Shown here piece after piece: positions 56,038 to 64,000 of a DNA stretch of 64,000 nt; position 1 is the stretch's first letter; every line of letters begins with the position of its first letter. The notes beneath the pieces were generated by a model, which saw only the letters and a list, made by a program, of their open reading frames with translations, did not search any database and was not told the origin of the DNA. Source of the stretch: FEN-299 sp963727765 (GTDB lineage Bacteria; Acidobacteriota; Vicinamibacteria; Vicinamibacterales; Fen-181); the NCBI GenBank assembly GCA_963727765.1, contig CAVSGZ010000007.1:620001-684000 (forward strand). Direction: 5' to 3'. The translations under genes and the position numbers were made by a program.

Positions 56038-56825
56038 GAGCCCTCAAGCGGTTCGGCCAGCATTTCCTCGATCCGTCGTGGGTTGACCGGGTGGTGGAGG
56101 CGATCCAGCCGTCGGCGGCCGACTCGTTCCTCGAGATTGGCCCAGGTCACGGCGCGCTGACGATGGCCCTGGCCCGCCGTGTCGGCCAGCTGCTGGCCGT
56201 CGAGATCGATCGCGATCTGGCGCCCAAGCTGGCGGCCCACGCGCCGGCCAACGTTCGCGTCCTCGAGGCCGACTTCCTCCGCGTGCCTGGCGAGACGCTG
56301 CTTGGAAGCGGGGCGATCGTGCGCGCCGCAGGCAACTTGCCCTACAACATCTCCACGCCGATCCTGTTCCGGCTCCTGGCGCTCGCGGAACTCGGAACGC
56401 GAATCTCCGACGCCACCGTGATGCTCCAGCGCGAGGTCGCCGACCGGCTGGCCGCCGCTCCCGGCTCGCGCGATTGGGGCGTGCTGTCCGCCTGCCAGCA
56501 GCTCCGTGCCTCCGTCCGCCCGCTGCTCTCGCTGCCGCCTGCGGCCTTCCGCCCGGCACCCAGGGTCCATTCCGCGGTCGTGCGGATCACCTATCACCCC
56601 CCGGACCCCGCCGTGCGCGACCCGGAGATCTTCGACCAGCTGGTTCGCTCGATCTTCCTCCACCGCCGCAAGATGTTGAGCAATGCCTTGTCGGAGTTCG
56701 CCACCTCGCATGCCACCGACGCGCCGCGTGCTCTCCGGGCTGCCGACATCGACGCTCGCCGCCGGCCCGAGACGCTGAGCCTCATCGAACTCGGCCGCCT
56801 CGCCGACATTTTCGCTTCAGCCTAA
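56034..56825 (+). CDS. rsmA: 16S rRNA dimethyladenosine transferase (KsgA)
   Basis: Dimethylates A1518 and A1519 of 16S rRNA. The 263-residue protein has KRFGQHFLDPSW, SAM-binding FLEIGPGHGALTMAL, the catalytic NLPYNIST and the C-terminal KMLSNALSEF helical subdomain. ATG 56034 overlaps the metallopeptidase stop. Size and motifs are standard. Confidence 0.95.
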   Translation: MRALKRFGQHFLDPSWVDRVVEAIQPSAADSFLEIGPGHGALTMALARRVGQLLAVEIDRDLAPKLAAHAPANVRVLEADFLRVPGETLLGSGAIVRAAGNLPYNISTPILFRLLALAELGTRISDATVMLQREVADRLAAAPGSRDWGVLSACQQLRASVRPLLSLPPAAFRPAPRVHSAVVRITYHPPDPAVRDPEIFDQLVRSIFLHRRKMLSNALSEFATSHATDAPRALRAADIDARRRPETLSLIELGRLADIFASA

Positions 56826-56835
56826 CTCCCACCTG

Positions 56836-56844
56836 TGCTATATT
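56836..56844 (+). promoter_or_regulatory. Extended -10 promoter before RNase J
   Basis: TGCTATATT (TGn plus TATATT) 11 bases after the rsmA stop. Initiation near 56851 would give a leader of about 185 bases before ATG 57037. No open frame of note lies in that leader. Confidence 0.5.
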
Positions 56845-57036
56845 TTCGCCAGCTTTCCACTTTGCCGCGGCCATCCCAGCGGCCACGGAAACGGGAACTG
56901 TCCGGCGCCAGCCGGGCGGCCTGTTGGTCGGGTGATCGATCGCCCCTCGGGGCGGCGCTCTTGGAGCCTTGTCGGCCCGGGGCGTGCAATCGCGAGCTGG
57001 GTTCACTCGCCGCAACCTGTCCGTGATTCGGCACCT

Positions 57037-58731
57037 ATGACGCTCGCAGTGCCCGGTGAGACCCGCACGCCCGCGCTCGAGATCGTGCCGCTCGGCGGGC
57101 TGGGCGAATTCGGCATGAACATGATGGCGGTGTCCTGGGGTGACACGCTCATCGTGATCGATGCCGGCGTCATGTTCCCGGATCCTGAGCTGCTGGGCGT
57201 CGACCTGGTGATCCCGGACCTGGCGTACCTTGAACAGCGCCCGGTCAAGGCCGCCGCGGTGGTGCTGACGCACGGGCACGAAGACCACATCGGAGCCATC
57301 GCGCACGTGCTCCGGTTCGTCGACGGCCCGATCTACGGTTCGCCGCTGACGCTGGCGCTCGCGAAGGCGAAGCTCGAGCGCCACGGTCTCGCGACCGATG
57401 CCCGCCTGGTGCCCGTCGGCCCGGGCAGCCGGGTCGCGGTCGGGGATCTCGAGATCGAGTTCCTGCGGGTGACGCACAGCATCCCGGATGCGCTCGCGCT
57501 GGCGATCCGGACCCCCGTGGGCACCGTCGTGCACACGGGGGATTTCAAGATCGACCAGACGCCGCTCGACGGCCAGCACTTCGACTTCCACCGGTTCGCC
57601 CAGCTGGGAGCCGAGGGAGTGCTCGCGCTGCTGGCCGACAGCACGAACATCGAGCGGCCGGGCTTTGCCGGCTCGGAATACGACGTGGTCGAGACGTTCG
57701 AGGAGCTGTTCGCGAGCACGCGGGGCAGACTGGTCGTAACGGCGTTCGCCACGAGCATCTACCGGATGCAGATCCTGGCGAACCTGGCGGTGGAGTTCGG
57801 CCGGAAGCTTGCGTTCGTCGGCCGCGGGATGATCGAGCATGCCCAGGTGGCGCAGGAACTGGGGCACCTGCAGGTGCCGCCCGGCGTGCTGATCCGCGAG
57901 GCCGACGTGCGCAGCTACCCGGCCCGCCAGGTGTTGTGCGTCACGACGGGGAGCCAGGGCGAGCCGATGGCCGCGCTCTCTCGGATCGCGGTGGCCACCC
58001 ACCGCCACGTCAGCGTCGAGCACGGCGACCGGGTGGTCTTCTCGGCCCGTGCGATTCCCGGGAACGAGCGGGCGATCAACCGCGTCGTGAATCACCTGGC
58101 GAGGCGGGGGGCGGATGTGGTGACCGACGCGGACCGGCACGTGCACGTCTCGGGGCACGGCAGCGAGGAGGAGCTGAAGCTGATGCTCTCGCTCGTGCGG
58201 CCCCGCTACTTCGTGCCGATCCACGGCGAGTTCCGGCAGCGCTCGCGGTACGCGCGGCTCGCCGACCGGCTGACGGCGGGAACCCCCGCTCCGACGACCA
58301 CGGTCGTCGCCGAGAACGGCGACGTGTTGCGCTTCGACGGGACGGCCGGCGGGGTGGCGGGACGGGTGCAGACCGGCCGGGTGCTCATCGACGGCCCCGG
58401 GCTCGGCGAAGTGGCCGACGAGGTGCTCCGCGATCGACGGCACCTCGCCGAGGACGGCCTGATCGTGCCGGTGATCGCGATCAACAAGCAGACGGGCCTG
58501 GTCGAGGGCCGGCCCGACATCATCACGCGCGGCCTGGTCCTCGAGCCGAATGCCGACGAACTGCTGGACGAAGTGGCTCGGATCATCGGTGAGGTGCTCG
58601 GCGGCACGAGCGTCGAAGAGCGCACCGACCGCGGGCTGGTCAGCGAGAAGATCCGGGTGGAACTCCGACGCTGCTTCAAGAAGCGCGCGGGACGGCGGCC
58701 GCTGGTGCTGCCGGTCATCATGGAGATATAG
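57037..58731 (+). CDS. rnj: Ribonuclease J
   Basis: Metallo-beta-lactamase/beta-CASP 5'-3' exo- and endoribonuclease of 564 residues. The metal site is LTHGHEDHIGAI (about residue 77), with GDFKIDQTPLDG and ADSTNIERPGFAGSE. The beta-CASP part is RLVVTAFATSIYRMQILAN and TGSQGEP, and the RMMBL block is VSGHGSEEELKLMLSLVRPR (in part). The C-terminal domain ends LVLPVIMEI. ATG 57037 gives MTLAVPGETRTPALEIVPLG. Presence beside a Rho/RecA-type core suits RNA turnover without clear RNase E evidence. Confidence 0.94.
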   Translation: MTLAVPGETRTPALEIVPLGGLGEFGMNMMAVSWGDTLIVIDAGVMFPDPELLGVDLVIPDLAYLEQRPVKAAAVVLTHGHEDHIGAIAHVLRFVDGPIYGSPLTLALAKAKLERHGLATDARLVPVGPGSRVAVGDLEIEFLRVTHSIPDALALAIRTPVGTVVHTGDFKIDQTPLDGQHFDFHRFAQLGAEGVLALLADSTNIERPGFAGSEYDVVETFEELFASTRGRLVVTAFATSIYRMQILANLAVEFGRKLAFVGRGMIEHAQVAQELGHLQVPPGVLIREADVRSYPARQVLCVTTGSQGEPMAALSRIAVATHRHVSVEHGDRVVFSARAIPGNERAINRVVNHLARRGADVVTDADRHVHVSGHGSEEELKLMLSLVRPRYFVPIHGEFRQRSRYARLADRLTAGTPAPTTTVVAENGDVLRFDGTAGGVAGRVQTGRVLIDGPGLGEVADEVLRDRRHLAEDGLIVPVIAINKQTGLVEGRPDIITRGLVLEPNADELLDEVARIIGEVLGGTSVEERTDRGLVSEKIRVELRRCFKKRAGRRPLVLPVIMEI

Positions 58732-58734
58732 GCC

Positions 58735-61062
58735 TTGGCTGCTGGTTCGACCTTTTCCCGGCGCGTGAGCGAGTTCCTGGGCGTGGTCCTGTTCGCGGCC
58801 GCGCTCATCTGGCTCATCGCGCTGGTCACCTACGAGCCGACCGACCCGACCTGGTTCTTCAATGCCGGGGCGCAGGGGGCGCCGGCGAACTTCATCGGAC
58901 GCGTCGGTGCGTTTCTCGCGGAACTCTCGTACCAGCTCTGCGGTTACGCGGCGTTCCTCTGGCCGGTCGTGCTTGGTGTTGCCGGCTGGAGCCTGTTCTG
59001 GTGCCGGCCGATCGACGCGAAGTACACGAAGCTGGTCGGCGCGGCGCTGCTCTTCGCCTGCTTCAGCGCGCTGCTGACGCTCGCGCTGGGCAAGGTGAGC
59101 TTCGCCAACGGGGCGGGCGGCTACCTTGGCTTGGTGCTGGCCAGGCTGCTCTCCGACTCGCTCAATAGCACCGGGTCGATCATCGTCCTGCTGACGCTTC
59201 TGCTGCTGTCGCTCATCATGACGACGCAGTTCTCGTTCGGTCGTCTCTTTGCTTCGATCTTCCAGGCGGTGGCCTCCTGGTGGACCGCGCTCGTGGCGCG
59301 GGCCAGGGAGCGCCGGGACGCGAAGCGCAAGGAAAAGCAGCGGCAGGAGATCGTGAGGAAGCACACGGCCCGCAACCCCGAGGAAGCCCGGGCCGCGCAG
59401 GCGAAGACCGTTCCCGAGCGCCCGGCAGCCATCGCGAGGACCGCAGACTCGAACCAGGCGACCTCGGCCACGCGCGAGCCGGCTCCGGCAGAAGCGAGGC
59501 GCACGACTCCCCAGATCGCCAAGCCCTCGGCGGCCCAGAAACGGCCCGAGAAGGCGCCCGCGCCGATCCCCGGCGACTTCGAATCCCGCACCCCCGCCGA
59601 AAAGAAGCGCGAGGGGTTCATGCTGCCGCCGCTGACGCTGCTCGACTCCCCGAAGACCGAGTTCAAGATCGACGAGCGCGAGTTGATGGACTCGGCGCGG
59701 CTGCTCGAAGAGAAGTGCCACGAGTTCTCCGTCGCCGGTTCGGTGGTGCAGATCCATCCCGGCCCCGTGGTGACGACGTTCGAGTTCAAGCCGGACGCCG
59801 GCGTCAAGTACGCGAAGGTGACAGGGCTCGCCGACGATCTGTCGCTCGCCCTCAAGGCCGAGTCGGTGCTGATCGAGCGGATCCCGGGCAAGTCGACGGT
59901 CGGCATCCAGATCCCGAACACCAACCGCGAGCAGATCTCGCTCAGGGACATTCTCGAGTCGGACGTCTTCCGCCGCTCGGGCTCGAAGCTCACGGTGGCG
60001 ATGGGCAAGACGATCCACGGCGAGCCGTACGTCGCCGACCTGGCCGCGATGCCTCACCTGCTGGTGGCGGGTTCCACGGGCACCGGCAAGTCGGTGGCGA
60101 TCAACGCCATGCTCACGAGCATCCTCTACCGCGCGACGCCGGACGACGTGCGGCTGATCATGATCGACCCGAAGCGGCTCGAACTTGGGATGTACGAGGA
60201 GATCCCGCATTTGCTGACGCCGGTGGTGGTGGATCCGAAGCAGGCGTCGAACGCGCTCGCATGGGCCGTGCGCGAGATGGAGGAGCGCTACAAGACGCTC
60301 GCGGCCGAGGGCGTGCGCAACATCGAACAGTACAACCGCAACGTGCGGCACGCGCTCGAACAGGGGCAGAAGCCCGATGCGGGCGAGGAGTTCCGTGCGC
60401 TCCCCTACATCGTGGTCGTCATCGACGAGCTCGCCGACCTGATGATGGTCGCGAGCAGCGAGGTCGAGGAGTCGATCGCGCGGCTCGCGCAGATGGCCCG
60501 TGCGGTCGGGATCCACCTGATCCTGGCCACGCAGCGGCCGTCGGTCGACGTCGTGACCGGCCTCATCAAGGCGAACCTGCCGGCGCGCGTGTCGTTCCGG
60601 CTGATGTCCAAGGTGGACTCCCGCACGATCCTCGACGGCAACGGCGCCGAGCAGCTGCTGGGCAAGGGGGACATGCTCTTCCTGCCGCCGGCGTCCTCGC
60701 GCCTGATTCGGCTGCACGGCCCCTACATCTCCGAGCAGGAGAGCGCGAGGCTCGCCGCGTTCCTCCGCAAGCAGGCCAAACCGGTCTACGACGAGACGAT
60801 TACGTCGGAGGCGAAGCCGGGTGAGGCGGTGGAGTTCGAGAAGGACGATCTCTACGACGAGGCGGCGCGCATCGTGATCGGATCCGGCCAGGCCTCGATT
60901 TCGTACCTGCAGCGCCGCTTGCGCATCGGCTTCAGCCGGGCGGCCCGGCTGGTCGACATGATGGAGGCCGACGGCCTCGTGTCGCCGGCCTCGGGCAGCA
61001 AGCCGAGGGAAGTGCTCGTCGACAAGAGCTACTTCGACGAAGTGGACGACCAGTTGCGGTGA
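58735..61062 (+). CDS. ftsK: DNA translocase FtsK
   Basis: Septal DNA pump of 775 residues that coordinates chromosome-dimer resolution with division. Four to five N-terminal helices (about 20-165) are followed by a short Ala/Pro/Glu linker (about 190-300) instead of the long E. coli linker. The RecA-like motor has Walker A AGSTGTGKS at about 445-453 and Walker B YIVVVIDELADLMM, and the winged-helix gamma domain is at the end (ISYLQRRLRIGFSRAARLVD). TTG 58735 lies nine bases after GGAG; no ATG/GTG start gives the N-terminal helix. Confidence 0.94.
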   Translation: MAAGSTFSRRVSEFLGVVLFAAALIWLIALVTYEPTDPTWFFNAGAQGAPANFIGRVGAFLAELSYQLCGYAAFLWPVVLGVAGWSLFWCRPIDAKYTKLVGAALLFACFSALLTLALGKVSFANGAGGYLGLVLARLLSDSLNSTGSIIVLLTLLLLSLIMTTQFSFGRLFASIFQAVASWWTALVARARERRDAKRKEKQRQEIVRKHTARNPEEARAAQAKTVPERPAAIARTADSNQATSATREPAPAEARRTTPQIAKPSAAQKRPEKAPAPIPGDFESRTPAEKKREGFMLPPLTLLDSPKTEFKIDERELMDSARLLEEKCHEFSVAGSVVQIHPGPVVTTFEFKPDAGVKYAKVTGLADDLSLALKAESVLIERIPGKSTVGIQIPNTNREQISLRDILESDVFRRSGSKLTVAMGKTIHGEPYVADLAAMPHLLVAGSTGTGKSVAINAMLTSILYRATPDDVRLIMIDPKRLELGMYEEIPHLLTPVVVDPKQASNALAWAVREMEERYKTLAAEGVRNIEQYNRNVRHALEQGQKPDAGEEFRALPYIVVVIDELADLMMVASSEVEESIARLAQMARAVGIHLILATQRPSVDVVTGLIKANLPARVSFRLMSKVDSRTILDGNGAEQLLGKGDMLFLPPASSRLIRLHGPYISEQESARLAAFLRKQAKPVYDETITSEAKPGEAVEFEKDDLYDEAARIVIGSGQASISYLQRRLRIGFSRAARLVDMMEADGLVSPASGSKPREVLVDKSYFDEVDDQLR

Positions 61063-62850
61063 TCCAGCATCTCTCGGCCGGCCTGATCGCGGCGATGCTG
61101 CTGACCTCCGGGGGCCAGGGGGGCCAGAGTCCGTCGCCGACGCCCCGCGACCTCTACGCCGCCGCGCTCGCGCGCGAGCAGGCCGTGCGCGCCCATGCCG
61201 GCACACCCGGTCCCACCCTGCAGGAATACCGCGAGGCCGTCTCGGCGTACGACGCCGTGGTAAGACAGTTCCCGCAGTCCGGCTACGTCGACAACGCGCT
61301 GTGGCAGGGCGGCACGCTGGCCAACGAGGCATTCGATCGGTTTGCGCAGCCTCGCGACCGGGCAACCGCCCGCCGGATGCTGCGTCTCCTCGTCAGCGAC
61401 TACCCGGTCAGCCCCTTCGTGAAGAAGGCACGAGAGGTGCTGCAGCAGATGGACGACCGCGACGCGTCCGCCGCCCAGGCAGCCGCGCCGGCGCCGCAGG
61501 CCCCGATGAAACTCGCCGTCCTCCGGTCGATCACCAGAACGGTCATGCCGGACCGGGTTCGCGTGACGCTGGACCTCGATGCCGCCGCCACCTACCGGAG
61601 CGAGAGAGTCGAGGACCCGCCTCGGGTCCTGGTCGATCTCAAGGAGACCCGCCCGGGCCCCGCGGTGGCCTTGGGCACGCTCTCCTACAAGGACGGCGTC
61701 GCGAGCCAGGTGAGGGTCGGGCTGCCGATCGATCACGTCACGCGCGTGGTGGTGAGCCTCGACGGCGTCAGCGGCTACCACATCTCGATGTTCGAACAGC
61801 CGTACCGGATCATCATCGATTGCGATCGCGGGAGCGCGGCGGCGGCGCGGCCGGAAACGCCCGCGGCCCCACCCAAGCCCGCGGCCGTTGCCCGCACCGC
61901 TGATCGGCCGGCCGTCGCGCTCCTGCCGTCACGGGCCATTCAGCGGGGATCGCACGGATTGCCAGCCATCGAGTCGTTCGACGCCGCCCTGCTGCACGCG
62001 CCCGATCGGGCATCCGAACCCGTGAAGGCCACGCCGGTCGCGCCCGAACCGGTGGTCTCGGTGACCCCTCCAGCCGCGGCGGCCAAGACCGCGATCCCCC
62101 CGGCAGCGCCGATCGCCGGCGGACGGGGCCCGGTACTCGATGACGAGACAGCTGGGTCTGGGCGTTTCGAAGATCGTCATCGATCCGGGCCACGGCGGCC
62201 ACGATCCCGGCGCCCTTGGCGCCGGAATCAGCGAGGCCGAAGTCGTGCTCGATGTCGCGCTCCGCCTCGAGACACTGCTGAAACAGGCTGGCGTCGAGGT
62301 CGTGCTCACCAGGCGAACCGACGAGTACGTGCCGCTTGAAGAGCGCCCGGCGATCGCCAAGCACGAGCAGGCCGACCTCTTCCTGTCGATTCACGCCAAC
62401 GCGAGCCGCACGCGGACGGCCCACGGGGTCGAAACCTACTTCCTGAACTTCTCCACCGACCCGGCGGCCGAGGCCGTGGCCGCGCGCGAGAATGCCGCCA
62501 CCAGCCGCACGATCAACGACCTGCCGGATATCCTGAAGGCCATCACGCTCAACAACAAGCTGGACGAGTCCCGCAGCTTCGCCGACCTCATCCAGAACGC
62601 CATGGCCACCCAGCTACGGGGCGCCAACAGCGCCATGAAGAGTCTCGGCGTCAAGCAGGCGCCGTTTGTCGTGCTGATCGGGGCGGACATGCCGAGCGTG
62701 CTCGTCGAGATCGCGTTCATCACCAACCCGCAGGAGGGCCGGCTGCTCAAGAGCAGCGCCTACCGCCAGAAGATCGCGCAAGCGCTGTTCGATGCGGTGC
62801 GGGGGTATCAGAAGTCGCTGAAGAGTGAACCGGTCGCGATGCGACACTGA
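61059..62850 (+). CDS. AMIN-domain N-acetylmuramoyl-L-alanine amidase, frameshifted near 62130
   Basis: Cell-wall amidase of about 596 residues once corrected. The N-terminal part has a short hydrophobic start, then a TPR-like region (YREAVSAYDAVVRQFPQSGY). An AMIN domain follows (RVRVTLDLDAAATYRSERVE, RIIIDCDRG), which targets division septa. A Pro/Ala linker leads into Amidase_3: IVIDPGHGGHDPGALG, VVLTRRTDEYVPLEER, FLSIHANAS and PSVLVEIAFITNP, with zinc His/Glu residues. The two parts are in different frames, joined by one extra base in CCCGG (62129-62133). GTG 61059 overlaps the ftsK stop. Confidence 0.82.
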
Positions 62851-62867
62851 ACGCCTGACGGCTGCTG

Positions 62868-62942
62868 GCGCAGGGCTGAAGCCCCGCGCTATCTGCAGAT
62901 CTTGTGGAAATCCCCCGATACCGCAGGCCTTGAGGCCTGCGC
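62868..62942. repeat. REP-like inverted doublet
   Basis: Two palindromic units face each other. Unit 1 (62868-62893) is GCGCAGGGCTGAAGCCCCGCG followed by CTATC; unit 2 (62917-62942) is GATACCGCAGGCC followed by TTGAGGCCTGCGC, in inverse orientation. The spacer holds GTGGAAATCCCCC, the inverse of the GGGGATTCCA tail at 43139-43150. This resembles a BIME-style REP pair, located after the amidase stop. Confidence 0.7.
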
Positions 62943-63075
62943 CCACAACCGCCTGCTGACCGGCCCGTGGCGCAAACCGGCGTGGTACAATCTGACCGTG
63001 CTGTTCGCCCAGCCTGCCCCGCCGCTAACGCCGATTATCGTGAAGATGATCGACAAGCCCACCAAGGAAATCAGC

Positions 63076-63249
63076 ATGGCCGACATCCTGATGGGCTCGG
63101 CCGGGATCACCGTTCTCTTCCTCGTCGGCGCCGCCCTGCTCGGCTTCGCGCTGGGCGGGCTGTTCATCCTCTTCCGCCGCCGGCAGGCCCGGCGTGAGGC
63201 CGACCACGCATCCAGCGAGGCGTTCCAGCTTACACAACCTCCCCGCTGA
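63076..63249 (+). CDS. Small single-helix membrane protein
   Basis: 57 residues: MADILMGSAGITVLFLVGAALLGFALGGLFILF (shown in parts: MADILMGSAG, ITVLFLVGAALLGFALGG, LFILF) followed by RRRQARREADHASSEAFQ. One membrane helix has a strongly basic cytoplasmic side. AAGGA lies eight bases before ATG 63076. A longer version from GTG 62998 is possible, because TGGTACAAT at 62983-62991 could give a leaderless transcript starting there. Function is unknown. Its 3' end overlaps the convergent gene by 20 bases. Confidence 0.6.
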   Translation: MADILMGSAGITVLFLVGAALLGFALGGLFILFRRRQARREADHASSEAFQLTQPPR

Positions 63250-64000
63250 CGGGCGGCTCGGGCGCGGCTGACGGCTCCGGCGCCGCCGGTGGCGGCGCCG
63301 GCAGCGCGCCGTAGCGGCCCAAGCGCGTGAGCAGCGCGCCGCCGAGGCCCAGCGTCCACGCCGCATATTCGATCAGGACGCCCACGACGATCAGGGCGAC
63401 GGCCGTGGCCATCAGCGGTCCGCCGCCCAGACCGACGATCCGCCCGAGCAGCGTGAGGCTCCAGATGACGGCCAGCCCGACCACGAGCATGGTGAGCGTG
63501 CCCGCCTCGGTCGCCGCTCCCCGGCGCCAGACGAGCCGCGCCAGGCCGCACGCGGCACCGGTGAACCCGAGCAGCAGCGCGACGAAGAAAGCCAGCACAA
63601 CGAACGGGACGAGGATGAGCAGCGGGATCCCGATGATCGACACGGCGAGCACGACGACGAGCAGCACGAGCAGCGGGATGAAGAAGAGCTGCGCCAGCAA
63701 CCCGACCACCGCGGACTTCCACGGTTGAGTCGTCACGGCATGTTCCACCCGCCGCACGCCGCGCGGAGCGATCAGCACGACCAGCGCGGCCAGCAGGCCG
63801 AAGATCGCCATCCGCACCATCGTGCCGAACAGCCTGAACGCCGGCCACACGCCGCCGTCGAACCATGGCATCCCATGAAGGTTCCACCTCGGCCGGACGT
63901 TGACCGCGGGAAACGAGACCGCCACCTCGTTCAGGCGGCCGCTGACCATTGCCCCTGGATCGCGGTCGATTGTGCCGCCGACGGTGGTCACATCGCCCTG
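63230..64000 (-). CDS. Multi-helix membrane protein with N-terminal beta-roll-like part (partial, 5' end outside window)
   Basis: At least 256 residues; the start lies beyond the right edge. The visible N-terminus (GDVTTVGGTIDRDPGAMVSG) resembles a bactofilin/polymer-forming beta-roll turn. It is followed by about five hydrophobic helices, including VGLLAQLFFIPLLVLLVVVL and IPLLILVPFVVLAFFVAL, and by GTLTMLVVGLAVIWSLTLLG. The end is a Pro/Ala-rich tail (PAPPPAAPEPSAAPEPPVSG). Proteins with this layout are annotated as polymer-forming or hypothetical membrane proteins; function is unknown. Confidence 0.7.
   Translation of the reverse strand, partial: QGDVTTVGGTIDRDPGAMVSGRLNEVAVSFPAVNVRPRWNLHGMPWFDGGVWPAFRLFGTMVRMAIFGLLAALVVLIAPRGVRRVEHAVTTQPWKSAVVGLLAQLFFIPLLVLLVVVLAVSIIGIPLLILVPFVVLAFFVALLLGFTGAACGLARLVWRRGAATEAGTLTMLVVGLAVIWSLTLLGRIVGLGGGPLMATAVALIVVGVLIEYAAWTLGLGGALLTRLGRYGALPAPPPAAPEPSAAPEPPVSGEVV

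Noticed and set aside
56782..61365. A 1527-residue minus-strand ORF across RNase J and ftsK
   Set aside because: Its composition (Arg/Asp/His-rich, no domains) is that of a shadow frame, and the plus strand encodes two well-conserved enzymes there.

Overview
This 64 kb window is GC-rich bacterial chromosome packed with core genes. I see no prophage, transposase, CRISPR array or plasmid functions. Gene content points to Acidobacteriota, probably the Vicinamibacteria side: system I-type cytochrome c maturation with a CxxxY CcmE, an HspR/CbpA/ClpB heat-shock operon, RNase J together with Rho, a small zinicin-type Zn-peptidase, a DUF3467 protein, and an AMIN-type amidase. The phylum is inferred from family resemblance, not from a marker search. 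Most genes sit in tight operons with ATGA, GTGA or TAATG stop/start overlaps.

Layout. 1-8.1 kb (minus): ttcA-dtd-dapF-radC-larC-metG-tatD and a polyprenyl synthetase cut by the window edge (tRNA modification and charging, lysine/peptidoglycan precursor, isoprenoid tail). 8.2-13.6 kb: envelope proteins (LPG-synthase-type flippase domain, DedA, GT-C glycosyltransferase, outer-membrane barrel), an IMPase and an RsbW-like ATPase. 13.7-16.2 kb (plus): aroA-aroK-phosphoesterase. 16.3-23.2 kb (minus): cytochrome c maturation operon ccmE-F-(CcmI-like fusion)-A-B-C-D. 23.3-28.5 kb: maf, a DUF721/DciA-like gene, recA, PAP2, a LOG-family gene, tRNA-Phe, a double FKBP and a C-domain-less pyruvate-kinase-like gene. 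28.6-33.1 kb (minus): HAD phosphatase, tex, NCS2 permease. 33.4-37.1 kb: RRM protein, PpiC-type lipoprotein, tryptophanase, TerC. 37.2-43.1 kb (plus): hspR-cbpA-clpB-ftsH, a protein quality-control operon behind an excellent sigma-70 promoter with a HAIR-like dyad. 43.2-51.2 kb (minus): rho, CoA-binding protein, FAD oxidase, aminotransferase, coaD-rsmD-recG. 51.2-53.7 kb (minus): an ECF sigma/anti-sigma pair with two exported proteins. 53.9-62.9 kb (plus): lexA, DUF3467, nth, Zn-peptidase, rsmA, RNase J, ftsK and a cell-wall amidase. The right edge holds a small membrane protein and the 3' part of a membrane protein gene.

Most notable points. The diaminopimelate epimerase homologue lacks both catalytic cysteines. 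The CcmE has a Cys-type haem site and there is no CcmH, alongside an unusual 592-residue CcmI-like fusion. recA and lexA promoters share a 10-base element. The ECF sigma gene has a sigma-E-like promoter. metG has an internal ribosome-binding site before its tRNA-binding domain. Four otherwise intact genes (tex, terC, the FAD oxidase and the amidase) each carry one extra base; four such lesions in unrelated housekeeping genes look more like sequence or assembly errors than decay.

Intergenic space is short. The only gap above 300 bases is 33119-33456, a divergent promoter region with a long leader for the RRM gene. REP-like palindromes and short degenerate repeats mark several gaps. Promoter calls are pattern matches by eye and have no experimental support here.
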